Source of the DNA: Mycobacterium ahvazicum
GTDB lineage: Bacteria; Actinomycetota; Actinomycetes; Mycobacteriales; Mycobacteriaceae
DNA: 64,000 bases
Assembly: GCF_900176255.2 (NCBI RefSeq)
Contig: NZ_FXEG02000005.1
Location: 682,001 to 746,000 of the forward strand
Direction: 5' to 3'
Below, one piece after another: positions 15,773 through 24,067 of the stretch. A program made the position numbers and the translations under genes. Position 1 is the stretch's first letter; every line of letters starts with the position of its first letter. The notes beneath the pieces are model-generated. The model did not search any database and had not been told where the DNA came from. It saw only the letters and a list, made by a program, of their open reading frames with translations.

Positions 15773-15784
15773 AAGTGATCACTT
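15773..15784. promoter_or_regulatory. Perfect 12-bp palindrome, candidate TetR operator
   Basis: AAGTGATCACTT lies 12 bases before the TetR start and between the divergent UbiB-type and TetR genes. TetR regulators usually bind such palindromes and repress both themselves and the neighbour. No second copy was seen. Confidence 0.5.
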
Positions 15785-15795
15785 TGGAGGGGTCA

Positions 15796-16401
15796 ATGAC
15801 GACACCCGCGTCAACACGCGACCGGCTGGTCGACGAGGCGATGCGGCTTTTCAGCGCCAAGGGATTCGACGCGACCAGCGTCTCCCAGATCGAGGCCGCC
15901 GCCGGATTGGCAGCCGGCTCGGGAGCCTTGTATCACCACTTCAAATCCAAAGAAGAGCTGCTGAACGCCGGTATCGACCGCCAGCTGGACCGCCGCCGTG
16001 CCATGCGTGACATTCGCAATCTCTTCGCCGGCCTCGGCGACATGCACGCCGAGTTGACCGTCCTGGGCAGGTACCTACTGTCGGTTGTCGACGACGAAAT
16101 CGAGCTGATACAGATCGCCGCTCGCACCTCGGCGGGTCGCTCCGCCCGCCTCGATACCGCATACGCCGCGCTGGTCGACACGCTCAATACGGAACTGGGA
16201 GAGTGGATTAGGGTCTGGGCACCCGCAATGACACAACAACAGGCCACGGTTTTGGCTGCGCTCGGTGTCAACGGCATCCTCGGCGCTCGCTTTGCTACCA
16301 CCCTGTTTCATCAACCGGAGTCGCGAGTTGCCGACGATCACTACCTCGCCGAGTGGACCGAGCTCCTGGGCGCCCGGATACGGCAGGTCAACGGCAGCTA
16401 G
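15796..16401 (+). CDS. TetR-family transcriptional regulator
   Basis: 201 aa from ATG 15796, with GGAGGGG just upstream. The N-terminal helix-turn-helix is typical: TRDRLVDEAMRLFSAKGFDATSVSQIEAAAGLAAGSGALYHHFKSKEELL, split across helices 1-4 (about residues 9-58). The C-terminal ligand domain is unrecognised, so the effector is unknown. Its stop touches the stop of the convergent diflavin-reductase gene. It is divergent from the UbiB-type/P450 pair, which is its probable target. Confidence 0.92.
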   Translation: MTTPASTRDRLVDEAMRLFSAKGFDATSVSQIEAAAGLAAGSGALYHHFKSKEELLNAGIDRQLDRRRAMRDIRNLFAGLGDMHAELTVLGRYLLSVVDDEIELIQIAARTSAGRSARLDTAYAALVDTLNTELGEWIRVWAPAMTQQQATVLAALGVNGILGARFATTLFHQPESRVADDHYLAEWTELLGARIRQVNGS

Positions 16402-18039
16402 TCAGTAGACATCGCGCAGGTAGCGGTGGCTCTTTATGAGGTCGTTGACGTACGCGTGCGCGGCGCCGTCGCTCATCCCGCCGCAGCTGCCCACTATTGC
16501 CCGTAATGCCTCGTCGACATCCTTGGCCATTCGGTCGGCGTCGCCGCACACGTAGACATACGCGCCGTCCTGCAACCACCCGAAGATGTCCGCGGCATTC
16601 TCCGACATACGTTGCTGCACATACTGTTTCGATTCGCCGGAAGCTCCGTCACGGGAGAACGCCAAGTCGAGCCGGGTCAGCGTACCCGACCGGAGGAAGG
16701 CACCGAGCTCGTCGCCGTAGAGGAAATCGCAGTGCCGCCGCCGGTCTCCGAAGAACAACCATGCTCGCCCGGACGCGCCGAGGGCCTGGCGCTCTTGCAG
16801 GAAGCCACGGAACGGCGCGATGCCGGTGCCCGGGCCGATCATGATGATGGGCACGTCGGCCGCGGGCAAGCGGAACGAGTGGTTGGGCCGCAGGTGTACG
16901 CGTACGGTGTCGGCGCGCTCCGCCAGGAACGTCGACGCGACGCCGCCGTGCCGGCGATCGCCGAGCGTATAGCGGACGGTCGCCACCGTCAGGTGTACGC
17001 GGTCGGGATGTACCAGTGGACTCGACGCGATCGAATAATCACGCGACTGCAGTGGACGCAGGGTGTCGACGACTTCGTCGACAGTCAGTTCGCCCAGCCG
17101 GATCAGGTCGAGAACATCCTTGCCGTACCACCAAGAACCTTGCCCCGCAACGGCTTCGGCACTCAGCGCGTTCGCGGCGGCGTCGTGAAGGCGGGCGGCG
17201 ACCAACGTCTGCAGCGCTCGCGACGGTGTCCGTATCTCGAGGTGCTCGGTGAGCAGCTCGCCGAGCACCTCGTCATAGCCGACGACGGCGTCCTCGGGGC
17301 CGACGCCCAGCTCGCTCAGGATCGCTTCGACGAGGATCGGATCGTTGCTGGCATGGACCGCGATGGAATCGCCCGCGTGGTAATCGATTCCCGAACCGAG
17401 GAGGTCCACCTCATAGTGGCGGACCTCTTTGTCGGACTGGGCGGTGGTCAGCCGTCGGTTGACCACAACGCGCGCATCGAGGAGGGGATGGCTGCGATCG
17501 CGCCGTGCTTGTTCGGCATGGTCGGACGGGCGAGGGTCCGGCACACCGACGGCAATCGCGGCCACAGGATCGGTGCGATCGGCCAGTAGCAGCTTGACGA
17601 GATCATCCGTCCACGCCCGGGCCGCCTGCACATAGACGCCGTCGACGTCGACGCGGTCCATCAAACGGATTGCGCCCAGGGTTTCCAGTCGCTCATCGAG
17701 TAGCCGCCCGGCGTTGCAGAACTGCTCATATCCGGTGTCGCCCAGGGCAAGCACCGCGAACCGCAAATGCTCCAGCCGCTGCGCGCCCTCGGCACTGATC
17801 GCCTCCCAGAACAAAGAGGCATTGTCCGGGAACTCGCCCTCCCCCCACGTCGAGCACACGACGACGAAGTGGGTCGCCGATTGCAGGTCGGTCGGCTCGA
17901 TCTGGTTCAGCTCGATGGCGGCGGTGCTGACGGCGAGAGATTCTTCGACCGCTTCGGCGAACGTCAGGGCGGCATCCTCGGCATTGCCCATGTCGCTGCC
18001 GTAGCCGACAATCAGCGAGAATTCTGGTCGAGAAGTCAT
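16402..18039 (-). CDS. CysJ-like diflavin reductase (FMN + FAD/NADPH)
   Basis: 545 aa from ATG 18039 (GGGAG upstream; ATG 18051 would add four residues). The flavodoxin domain (about 7-150) has VGYGSDMGNAED for FMN phosphate and STWGEGEFPDNA, LGDTGYEQFCNAG. The FAD-binding domain has RDYSIASSP; the NADPH domain has IGPGTGIAPFRGFLQER, FFGDRRRHCDFLY and a C-terminal aromatic (Tyr, last residue). It matches sulfite-reductase flavoprotein and NADPH-P450 reductase proteins. No hemoprotein subunit (CysI) is adjacent. An iron-box motif 40 bases upstream suggests iron-repressed expression. Possible roles are ferric-siderophore reduction, P450 reduction or sulfite reduction; the sequence does not decide. 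Confidence 0.88.
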   Translation of the reverse strand: MTSRPEFSLIVGYGSDMGNAEDAALTFAEAVEESLAVSTAAIELNQIEPTDLQSATHFVVVCSTWGEGEFPDNASLFWEAISAEGAQRLEHLRFAVLALGDTGYEQFCNAGRLLDERLETLGAIRLMDRVDVDGVYVQAARAWTDDLVKLLLADRTDPVAAIAVGVPDPRPSDHAEQARRDRSHPLLDARVVVNRRLTTAQSDKEVRHYEVDLLGSGIDYHAGDSIAVHASNDPILVEAILSELGVGPEDAVVGYDEVLGELLTEHLEIRTPSRALQTLVAARLHDAAANALSAEAVAGQGSWWYGKDVLDLIRLGELTVDEVVDTLRPLQSRDYSIASSPLVHPDRVHLTVATVRYTLGDRRHGGVASTFLAERADTVRVHLRPNHSFRLPAADVPIIMIGPGTGIAPFRGFLQERQALGASGRAWLFFGDRRRHCDFLYGDELGAFLRSGTLTRLDLAFSRDGASGESKQYVQQRMSENAADIFGWLQDGAYVYVCGDADRMAKDVDEALRAIVGSCGGMSDGAAHAYVNDLIKSHRYLRDVY

Positions 18040-18078
18040 GATCGCTCCCATTGTCGTCGCACGACACTCAACGTTTCA

Positions 18079-18097
18079 TAAGCTTAGGCTTACCTTA
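18079..18097 (-). promoter_or_regulatory. IdeR-type iron box upstream of the diflavin reductase
   Basis: TAAGCTTAGGCTTACCTTA matches the 19-bp IdeR/DtxR consensus TTAGGTTAGGCTAACCTAA at 15 of 19 positions, including the central AGGCT and ACCT blocks. It ends 40 bases before ATG 18039, where a repressor would cover the promoter. The other flank is the 3' end of a gene, so only the reductase can be its target. Confidence 0.7.
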
Positions 18098-18155
18098 GTT
18101 TTGGATCGCGAGAGTCGCAACAACCCGACCCACTCGCGGCCGGTGACCGGCAGGG

Positions 18156-18926
18156 CTAGCTGTTGTCGCGCTTGCGGGAGAGGAATGCCCGCATGTGCTG
18201 CTGGGGCTCACCTGTCAGAAAGGCCAGACCGAACTGCTCGACGCTGTCTTCGATCGCCCCGTGCAGGGTCATATCGAACCACTTGTTGAGCAGGCGCTTT
18301 TGCTGGCGGACCGCGGACGTGCCGAACTTGCTGAGTTTGGTGGTGAGTTCGGCGATGCGGTGGTCGAGCTCGTCGGCGGCGACCACCTCGTGGACGAGTC
18401 CCCACCCGAGCGCCGTCGCGGCGTCGATCGTCTCGCCGGTCAGCAACAGCCAGCCCGCATGAGATGCTCCGATCAGCGCGGGCAGCATCGCCGAATGGAT
18501 GACCGACGGGATGCCGACAGCCACTTCGGGCATGCCGAATTTGGCCCCCGACTCCGCGATCCGCAGATCGCATGAGATCGCGACCTCCAGCCCACCGCCC
18601 AGGCACCAGCCCGCGAGCCTGGCGATGACGGGTACCGGGCATTGCCGAATCGCTTCGCACAAGCCCGCGAGCCGGCGGATGAAAACCTCGCCGGTGGCGC
18701 GGTCCAACTCGACCATCTCGTTGATGTCGGCGCCCCCGATGAATGCCTGCTCACCCGCGCCGCGCAGCACCACGACGCGGACGCCGGTGTCACCGCCGAT
18801 CTCGCGGAACGCCTGGGACAGTTCCTCGATGGCCCCGCTACCCAAGATATTGAGCGTCTTGGAGTTGATCAGTTCGACGGTGACCAGGCCGCGATCGCGG
18901 CCCAGCCTGACGAATCGTCGCTCCAA
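18156..18926 (-). CDS. Enoyl-CoA hydratase/isomerase family protein
   Basis: 256 aa. The crotonase fold is shown by VVVLRGAGEQAFIGGADINEM (first oxyanion-hole strand) and ARLAGWCLGGGLEVAISCDLRIA (second). Downstream KFGMPEVAVGIPSVIHSAMLPALIG is typical; the Glu of PEV is present, while the second catalytic Glu position reads IPSVIHS, so hydratase activity is not assured. TTG 18926 is the only start, directly after an in-frame stop, with a weak ribosome site. No pathway context: its neighbours are a diflavin reductase and an exported protein. Confidence 0.82.
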   Translation of the reverse strand: MERRFVRLGRDRGLVTVELINSKTLNILGSGAIEELSQAFREIGGDTGVRVVVLRGAGEQAFIGGADINEMVELDRATGEVFIRRLAGLCEAIRQCPVPVIARLAGWCLGGGLEVAISCDLRIAESGAKFGMPEVAVGIPSVIHSAMLPALIGASHAGWLLLTGETIDAATALGWGLVHEVVAADELDHRIAELTTKLSKFGTSAVRQQKRLLNKWFDMTLHGAIEDSVEQFGLAFLTGEPQQHMRAFLSRKRDNS

Positions 18927-18943
18927 CTAAGGATTTTCGGTGC

Positions 18944-19876
18944 TCAGTAAAGCGGGACCCAGACACCGAAGAACCAGTAACCCCAACCGCCGAACTGCCA
19001 GTTGAAGACCGGTACGACGGTAAAGGTGTTGTAGGCGAACGGCGAGAAGTTGCTGCGCGCATACACCACGTCACGCGGGGGGCCGACCCACGGACGGTTC
19101 CAGCCACCCGGGGGCGGCGGGCCGTTCCAGCCACCCGGAGGCGGCGGGCCGTACCAGTGTGGCGGCGGGTGACCCGGCGGCGGGCCGTCGTTCCAGCCCC
19201 AGCCGCGCGGCGGCGGTGGAGGCGGTGCCCCGTGGCCGACAATGCTGAAGCCAACCGATGAGTCCATCGGTCCGCCGACCTCGGCGCTGGCCGTCAGGTA
19301 GGTGCCACGAGGCTGATACGGCTCGTGCGGCGGCTGGGTGCTCGGCGCAACTACGGTCCGAGTGGGCCGCTGCCCGGATGGCGAGGTGGTTTGGCTGCCC
19401 GCCGGCGTCGTGGTTTGTGCGCTCGGCGCTGTGGTGGTTTGCTCGGCCGGCGTCGTGGTTTGGCTGGCCGGCGGAGTCGTGGGCTGTTGGGCCGGCGTGG
19501 TCGTTTGGCTGGCCGGCGGAGTCGTGGTCTGCGTGGCCGGTGCGGTCGTGCTTGGCGCGCTCGCACTGGTTTGCGGCGCGGTGGTTTGCGGACTCGGCTG
19601 CTCAGTGGTCTGCGGCGCGGCCGTGGTCTGCGGCGCTGCGGTCGTCTGGGGAGCGGCCGTAGTCGCGGGCGCGGCAGTGGTCGCGGGTGCGGCTGTGGTG
19701 GCCGGCGGGGCGGTGGTTTCCGGCGCCTGCGGGCGCGGTCCGCCGGGCCCGCCGTGGCAACTGCCATTCGGGCACGCCGGTGGGTCGAGCGGGAAGGCAC
19801 TCGCGAATCCCGGGTTCAACGCCGAGATGCTGAGTCCCGCCGCGAGCGCCACCGCGCTGACACGCTTCTTCGACAT
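18944..19876 (-). CDS. Secreted Thr/Ala/Pro-rich repeat protein
   Basis: 310 aa. The signal peptide MSKKRVSAVALAAGLSISALNPGFASA is followed by a short Cys pair (ACPNGSC). A long low-complexity stretch (about 50-175) of ATTAAP and QTTAAP/QTTTPA repeats comes next, then PP-rich segments with GWNxPPPGG repeats, and a conserved-looking aromatic C-terminus (FNWQFGGWGYWFFGVWVPLY). The T/P-rich part is a likely O-mannosylated wall-spanning stalk. Function unknown. Repeat number may vary between strains. Confidence 0.75.
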   Translation of the reverse strand: MSKKRVSAVALAAGLSISALNPGFASAFPLDPPACPNGSCHGGPGGPRPQAPETTAPPATTAAPATTAAPATTAAPQTTAAPQTTAAPQTTEQPSPQTTAPQTSASAPSTTAPATQTTTPPASQTTTPAQQPTTPPASQTTTPAEQTTTAPSAQTTTPAGSQTTSPSGQRPTRTVVAPSTQPPHEPYQPRGTYLTASAEVGGPMDSSVGFSIVGHGAPPPPPPRGWGWNDGPPPGHPPPHWYGPPPPGGWNGPPPPGGWNRPWVGPPRDVVYARSNFSPFAYNTFTVVPVFNWQFGGWGYWFFGVWVPLY

Positions 19877-19927
19877 AGCTGCGTCCCCTCTGGGCCGTCG
19901 GCCCCGATGATGTCTCGTTGGCCCGCG

Positions 19928-20392
19928 CTACGGGCAGGTCACGTCCATCTCAAAAGGCTTGGTCAACGTCTGCGGCTGGTCCGGATTGGTCATATCGGTA
20001 CCGGTCGCAGTGCCCTTGATCGCGTAGTACTTGCCGTCCACGGCGGCCCCGGCATTGCTGGCCTGGTTCGGGGCGGCATCGGAATAGCCGAACGCGATGC
20101 CGTTGACGTTGCCCAACCCGACCGCATGGACGAGGGGCGGGTTGGCGTTGCTGATGACCGCACCCACGCCGGCGGAGGCATCACCGATACCGATGTTGAT
20201 GTTGTCGCCGGCCGGCGTGCAGGTGACCTGCCCGGTGACGTTCTGCTTCTGGCCGTCCACGATGACCTGGGGGCCGGCCGGTGCCGCCGCCGAACTCGAT
20301 GCGCCGGTGTTGGACTTGTTGCTTGAACAGCCGACACAGCCTGCGACCACCATGGCCACGCCGGCCGCGCCGATCACGATCTCACGTTTCAC
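19928..20392 (-). CDS. LpqH (19-kDa antigen)-like lipoprotein
   Basis: 154 aa from GTG 20392, set by GGGAG at correct spacing; longer starts are unlikely. The lipid-attachment region is VAGCVGCSSNK, where either Cys19 (VAGC) or Cys22 (CVGC) could be acylated; M. tuberculosis LpqH uses the Cys before SSNK. The mature part keeps LpqH landmarks: VIVDGQKQNVTGQVTCTPAGDNINIGIG, VGLGNVNGIAFGYS, YYAIKGTATGTDMTNP and the final VTCP, with the two paired cysteines. The family is a surface TLR2 agonist and envelope protein. Whether this is lpqH itself or a paralogue cannot be told here; its neighbours are not those of Rv3763. Confidence 0.85.
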   Translation of the reverse strand: MKREIVIGAAGVAMVVAGCVGCSSNKSNTGASSSAAAPAGPQVIVDGQKQNVTGQVTCTPAGDNINIGIGDASAGVGAVISNANPPLVHAVGLGNVNGIAFGYSDAAPNQASNAGAAVDGKYYAIKGTATGTDMTNPDQPQTLTKPFEMDVTCP

Positions 20393-20535
20393 CGACCACT
20401 CCCTTGTGTTACTGGTGCCGCTAACCACGTTCGCCTCTGTCAGCACCTAGGGACCCTACCGGGCGGCGCGGGTCCGTACGCAAGCTGCCGGACCGGCTAG
20501 TACCCAATACCGAACACGTCGAAACCCGGTCCTCG

Positions 20536-21180
20536 TCAGGGCAGAATGCGAATTCCCCACTTGCCCAAAAGCGGCTGCACCAAGGTGAAGTATGTGGTGT
20601 TGTCGTCACCATCCGGTGAGGACATCAAGATACCCACCGCACTTACGGTCCCGTCGTCGTTCTTGACGTAGCCTGGACTACCGCTGTCGCCACCCAGGCT
20701 GTACACGCTGGCTTCGACCACATCGCCGTCGACCTGGGTGATGGTCCCACAGGTCTCTCCGGTGACGGCACCCAACTTGCAGAACGGCGTACCCAGCTTA
20801 AGTTGGTTGCTGCTCAACACATCTCGGATAGTCAGTCCGCCGACACCACCGGTCGGCACACCCACAGCCGGGTTGAGGCGGATGATGGCGGCGTCGCGCT
20901 TGTCGCCTTCCTTCTCGCTGACGGTGATCGCCCCGAGCGGGATACTCGGGCCGTAGGTCCATACCGAGCCGTCGTGTGCGTCGCAGTGACCGCTGGTCAG
21001 CAAGTAGTAGCTGCCGTCATTGCCTTGCGCAGCGAAACCTGCTGTGCACCTGCTGCTTTCATCCTCGAGCTGCACACCCGGCGTCGGCGGCTCCTCGGCC
21101 GCGGCCGGATTCGCGAACACCGTCGCCGCCATAACCATGGCAGCGAACAAACCCAACCCCCGCAACCGCGCTGTACCCAC
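20536..21180 (-). CDS. Secreted trypsin-like serine protease (S1 family)
   Basis: 214 aa with a signal peptide (cleavage probably after NPAAA, about residue 28). The catalytic triad is intact: His65 in LTSGHC, Asp96 in KRDAAII and Ser166 in GGDSGSPG. Four cysteines (45, 66, 134, 144) could form the two disulfides of small actinobacterial S1 proteases such as the streptogrisin group. There is no long pro-region and no C-terminal anchor, so a small soluble secreted protease is expected. It is followed by the LpqH-like gene on the same strand. Confidence 0.88.
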   Translation of the reverse strand: MGTARLRGLGLFAAMVMAATVFANPAAAEEPPTPGVQLEDESSRCTAGFAAQGNDGSYYLLTSGHCDAHDGSVWTYGPSIPLGAITVSEKEGDKRDAAIIRLNPAVGVPTGGVGGLTIRDVLSSNQLKLGTPFCKLGAVTGETCGTITQVDGDVVEASVYSLGGDSGSPGYVKNDDGTVSAVGILMSSPDGDDNTTYFTLVQPLLGKWGIRILP

Positions 21181-21307
21181 GCCGCTCTCCTTTGTCGGGC
21201 CAGGATGCTACCAGCCCGATACGGCTTGTTCCTGGTCAGAGAGCGGCGACGCCCCAATCAGGTATTCGCGCTGGCCCATCGACGTGCAGCCGGCAAAAGC
21301 CGCGACG

Positions 21308-22183
21308 TTATCCGGCGTCGACGTGGCGAGACAGGAAATCCAGGACGGCACCGGCGAAAACGTCGTTGCGATCGCCGGCGACCATGTGTCCCGCGCCGTG
21401 CACATCGGTGAATTCGACCTCGGGAAAGCGCGCGAGAAATTCGTCGGCCCGCTCCTGGCTGACCAGGTCGCTGACCTGGCCACGAACCAGCAGCATGGGC
21501 ACGCCGCTGCTCAGGATCGCCTCTACGGCGGTGTGCATGCGATCGGCGTCAGTGACCTCGAAGGGCGGGAAAGCCGCAGTGCCACTGATGAATTGGGGAT
21601 CCCAATGCCAATACCAACGATCCCCACGACGGCGCAGGTTGGTGGTCAGCCCCTCGAGGTCCGTCGGCCTCGGGCGGTGAGGGTTGTATTCGGCGATCGC
21701 GTCGGCGACTTCTTCCAATGAGGCGAACCCGGATTCCACCCGGTCGGACATGAAGTTGTGGATCCGATTCGCCCCGGATTGCTCCATGTTGGGAACGATG
21801 TCGACGAGAACGACGGCGCTGGCGATGCCGGGCGAGATCTCCCCGGCCAGCAGCATTGAGGTGAAGCCGCCGAGAGAGGCGCCTACCAATACGGGTTTCG
21901 GCGGCAGCCCCCGCAGCACCTCTTGGACGTCGGCGGCAAAGCTGACGACGCGGTAGTCACCTTCGCTGGACCAGTCGGACTCGCCGTGGCCCCGCAGATC
22001 GATCGTGACCGCCTGCCAGCCACGCTTGGCGACCGCGGCAGCCGCACGGCCCCAGGAGCGCCGGGTCTGGCCTCCGCCGTGCAAGAAAACTACGGCCCGC
22101 GAAAGGGGGTTGCCCTGGCGATCGGCGACGATGCGAACGCCACCTATCCCTGAGGTGGAGAACTGTTCAGGAGCCGTCGTCAT
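21308..22183 (-). CDS. Alpha/beta-hydrolase fold enzyme
   Basis: 291 aa from ATG 22183 (a start at 22207 would add eight residues). It has the oxyanion motif FLHGGGQTRRSW, IDLRGHGESDW, the nucleophile elbow VGASLGGFTS (Ser), a cap region (about 130-200), Asp in MLLVRGQVSDLVS and catalytic His in VHGAGHMVAGDRND. This is the layout of epoxide hydrolase, haloperoxidase-type or esterase alpha/beta hydrolases; the substrate cannot be named. It overlaps nothing and precedes the protease gene by about 130 bases. Confidence 0.85.
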   Translation of the reverse strand: MTTAPEQFSTSGIGGVRIVADRQGNPLSRAVVFLHGGGQTRRSWGRAAAAVAKRGWQAVTIDLRGHGESDWSSEGDYRVVSFAADVQEVLRGLPPKPVLVGASLGGFTSMLLAGEISPGIASAVVLVDIVPNMEQSGANRIHNFMSDRVESGFASLEEVADAIAEYNPHRPRPTDLEGLTTNLRRRGDRWYWHWDPQFISGTAAFPPFEVTDADRMHTAVEAILSSGVPMLLVRGQVSDLVSQERADEFLARFPEVEFTDVHGAGHMVAGDRNDVFAGAVLDFLSRHVDAG

Positions 22184-22207
22184 CAAGAGATCGTAAGACG
22201 ACCCCAA

Positions 22208-22378
22208 TCAGTCGTTGCCGGCCGGGGAATCGTGTTCGCCGCGAAAGAACTTGGCGACCCGCTGTGCGATCCGTCCCAACGGGCTTCCCGCTCGCTGCGC
22301 ATCCTTGATCCGGTCGTGCGTCTGCTTGCCTTCCCGGGCATAGTCGTCGACTGATTCGTCGCCTTCTTCAGCGCGCAT
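22208..22378 (-). CDS. Small hydrophilic protein (56 aa)
   Basis: ATG 22378 is preceded by GGAGG at ideal spacing, so the protein is 56 aa even though the frame is open further upstream. It is very hydrophilic (MRAEEGDESVDDYAREGKQTHDR) with a basic helix near the end (RIAQRVAKFFRGE). It has no signal or TM segment and no family I recognise. It lies 24 bases upstream of the alpha/beta-hydrolase start and is probably cotranscribed. The region 22379-22567 between this gene and the transporter holds no other gene that I can see. Confidence 0.6.
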   Translation of the reverse strand: MRAEEGDESVDDYAREGKQTHDRIKDAQRAGSPLGRIAQRVAKFFRGEHDSPAGND

Positions 22379-22567
22379 GGGTGTCCTCCATTTCTCGATG
22401 AGCCGAGTTTCTGCCGGCGGATCCGACATGTTCACCCCGAGCCGGTTCAACGTTGCCTACCCGCCGGGCGGGTGTATCAAAACGGTGCGCGCTCACGCGC
22501 CGTCGGCAGATGCGCAATACGTCGTTCAGCGTGGCATCGCGCGGATGCCGCAGCCGCAGATCGGCAT

Positions 22568-23716
22568 TCAAGACACCTGTTCCTTGTGGGCCTTGACCGG
22601 CGCAGCGCTCGGCGGCAGCTTGAACAGGTTGCCGCGCAGGCTGCCCCGGGCGGTGCGGATCGCGACCAACAGCCAGGTGAAGAGCAGGCCGGCGTAGGCG
22701 ATGGCGGCGGCCACCTTGAAGGCCGGCAGGTGCGTGTGAGCCGCAAGCTGCGACGTCCCGGTCACGAAAGTGCCGACCGGGAAGGTCAGGCTCCACCACG
22801 TCAGGGCGAACGGCATTCCGCGTCGCAGGGTACGCACGGTGAGCGAGGTGGCCAGCGCGATCCACAGCACCGCGAAGCCCCACACCGGAACCCCATACAG
22901 AATCGCGAACACATTCAGGTCCTCGGCAACGTCATGCTCGACGGCCAACCCCGCGACACCTCCGAGAAGCCCTGCCGCCGTGATGGATTGGCCGAGCGGA
23001 CCCAACACGATCCACAACGTCGGCACCCGCGCGGTGCCTGAGGTGCCGTACAGGACCAGCCGGCTCCAGATCATCGCGATGATGTTGAACGAGGCCAGCA
23101 GCGACAGCCCGAACATCGCATAGCAGAAATAGAGCATGGTTTGACGGCCGGTGCCCGCGGCCATGTGCGGCAGCAACAACGCCCCCATCGCCGCGGTCAC
23201 CATCGGCGGAACCACCGGCATCAACCAGCCGCCGAACGCCGCGTCGGGCTCGACATCGTGCTGGGTGAACATCAGAAATGGAATGGTGACCGCGGTGAAC
23301 AGCCCGCCGAGGGTCCCCGCGGTCCACAGCACCCAGTCCAGGTCGACGGCGATGCGCTCCCCGATCAGGTCCCGGCCGACCACCATCGCTCCCCCGCCGA
23401 CCGTCATCAGCGCCATCGGCGCGGCGCCGTAGAAATGCGCCATCTGCGGATTGCGGGCGTGCCCGCGCGCCACGGTCGGATGCAGCAACCAGTGACCGCC
23501 AACCAAGACGATGAGCACCACCAGCAGCAGGGCGGCGATCACCCACACCACTTCCGCGAAGGCCCGCAGACCCACGACGTGAAACGGCAGCGTGGCACCG
23601 CCGATAGCGACGATCCCCGTCCCCATTACCGAGGCAAACCAATTGGGACCGATATTGCCGAGTACCTCGACCCGGGCGGGCGACGACGGTGGGTTGTCAG
23701 AGGTTGCACTCGTCAT
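22568..23716 (-). CDS. TehA/SLAC1-type transporter (tellurite-resistance/dicarboxylate family)
   Basis: 382 aa with ten predicted membrane helices. The start GPNWFASVMGTGIVAIGG is the hallmark of the TDT (TehA/Mae1/SLAC1) family. LLPHMAAGTGRQTMLYFCYAMFGLSLL and the late TWWSLTFPVGTFVTGTSQLA segment also match. Members move dicarboxylates, sulfite or small anions; the substrate here is unknown. It is a lone gene on the minus strand, divergent from a small membrane-protein gene. Confidence 0.88.
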   Translation of the reverse strand: MTSATSDNPPSSPARVEVLGNIGPNWFASVMGTGIVAIGGATLPFHVVGLRAFAEVVWVIAALLLVVLIVLVGGHWLLHPTVARGHARNPQMAHFYGAAPMALMTVGGGAMVVGRDLIGERIAVDLDWVLWTAGTLGGLFTAVTIPFLMFTQHDVEPDAAFGGWLMPVVPPMVTAAMGALLLPHMAAGTGRQTMLYFCYAMFGLSLLASFNIIAMIWSRLVLYGTSGTARVPTLWIVLGPLGQSITAAGLLGGVAGLAVEHDVAEDLNVFAILYGVPVWGFAVLWIALATSLTVRTLRRGMPFALTWWSLTFPVGTFVTGTSQLAAHTHLPAFKVAAAIAYAGLLFTWLLVAIRTARGSLRGNLFKLPPSAAPVKAHKEQVS

Positions 23717-23802
23717 AGCTGACAGACCCTACTTCCCCGGGATCGGGCGATGTTGCGCTTACACTCCATCGGGTGATGTATTCCGTGCAAACGAGGCACA
23801 CC

Positions 23803-24051
23803 GTGAACAAGGCTCCAATCTTGATCGGAATCATCGTCATGCTGGTCATCGGTGTACTCGCGTTGCCCACCAAGCAACGGTGCGGGGCGCCGGGCCTGAC
23901 CTGTGCCACCACGTTGGACAAACGTGGCTACGTTCACCATTACTACGAAGTTGAACCGGTCGGCGTATACCTGGCAGAAATGGTGACCGGGTCCAATATC
24001 CGGGTGTTCTACCGTTCCGGCGAGGACCTCGAAAAAGTTCGCCAACCTTGA
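23803..24051 (+). CDS. Small protein with one N-terminal membrane segment
   Basis: 82 aa from GTG 23803 (GAGG upstream; ATG 23773 would add ten residues). A single hydrophobic segment (APILIGIIVMLVIGVLAL) is followed by an extracytoplasmic tail with two cysteines (QRCGAPGLTCATT) and a tyrosine-rich stretch (GYVHHYYEVEPVG). Predicted to be anchored with its tail outside. I do not recognise a family. Convergent with the next gene. Confidence 0.55.
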   Translation: MNKAPILIGIIVMLVIGVLALPTKQRCGAPGLTCATTLDKRGYVHHYYEVEPVGVYLAEMVTGSNIRVFYRSGEDLEKVRQP

Positions 24052-24067
24052 GCCGCAACAGCTTTCG

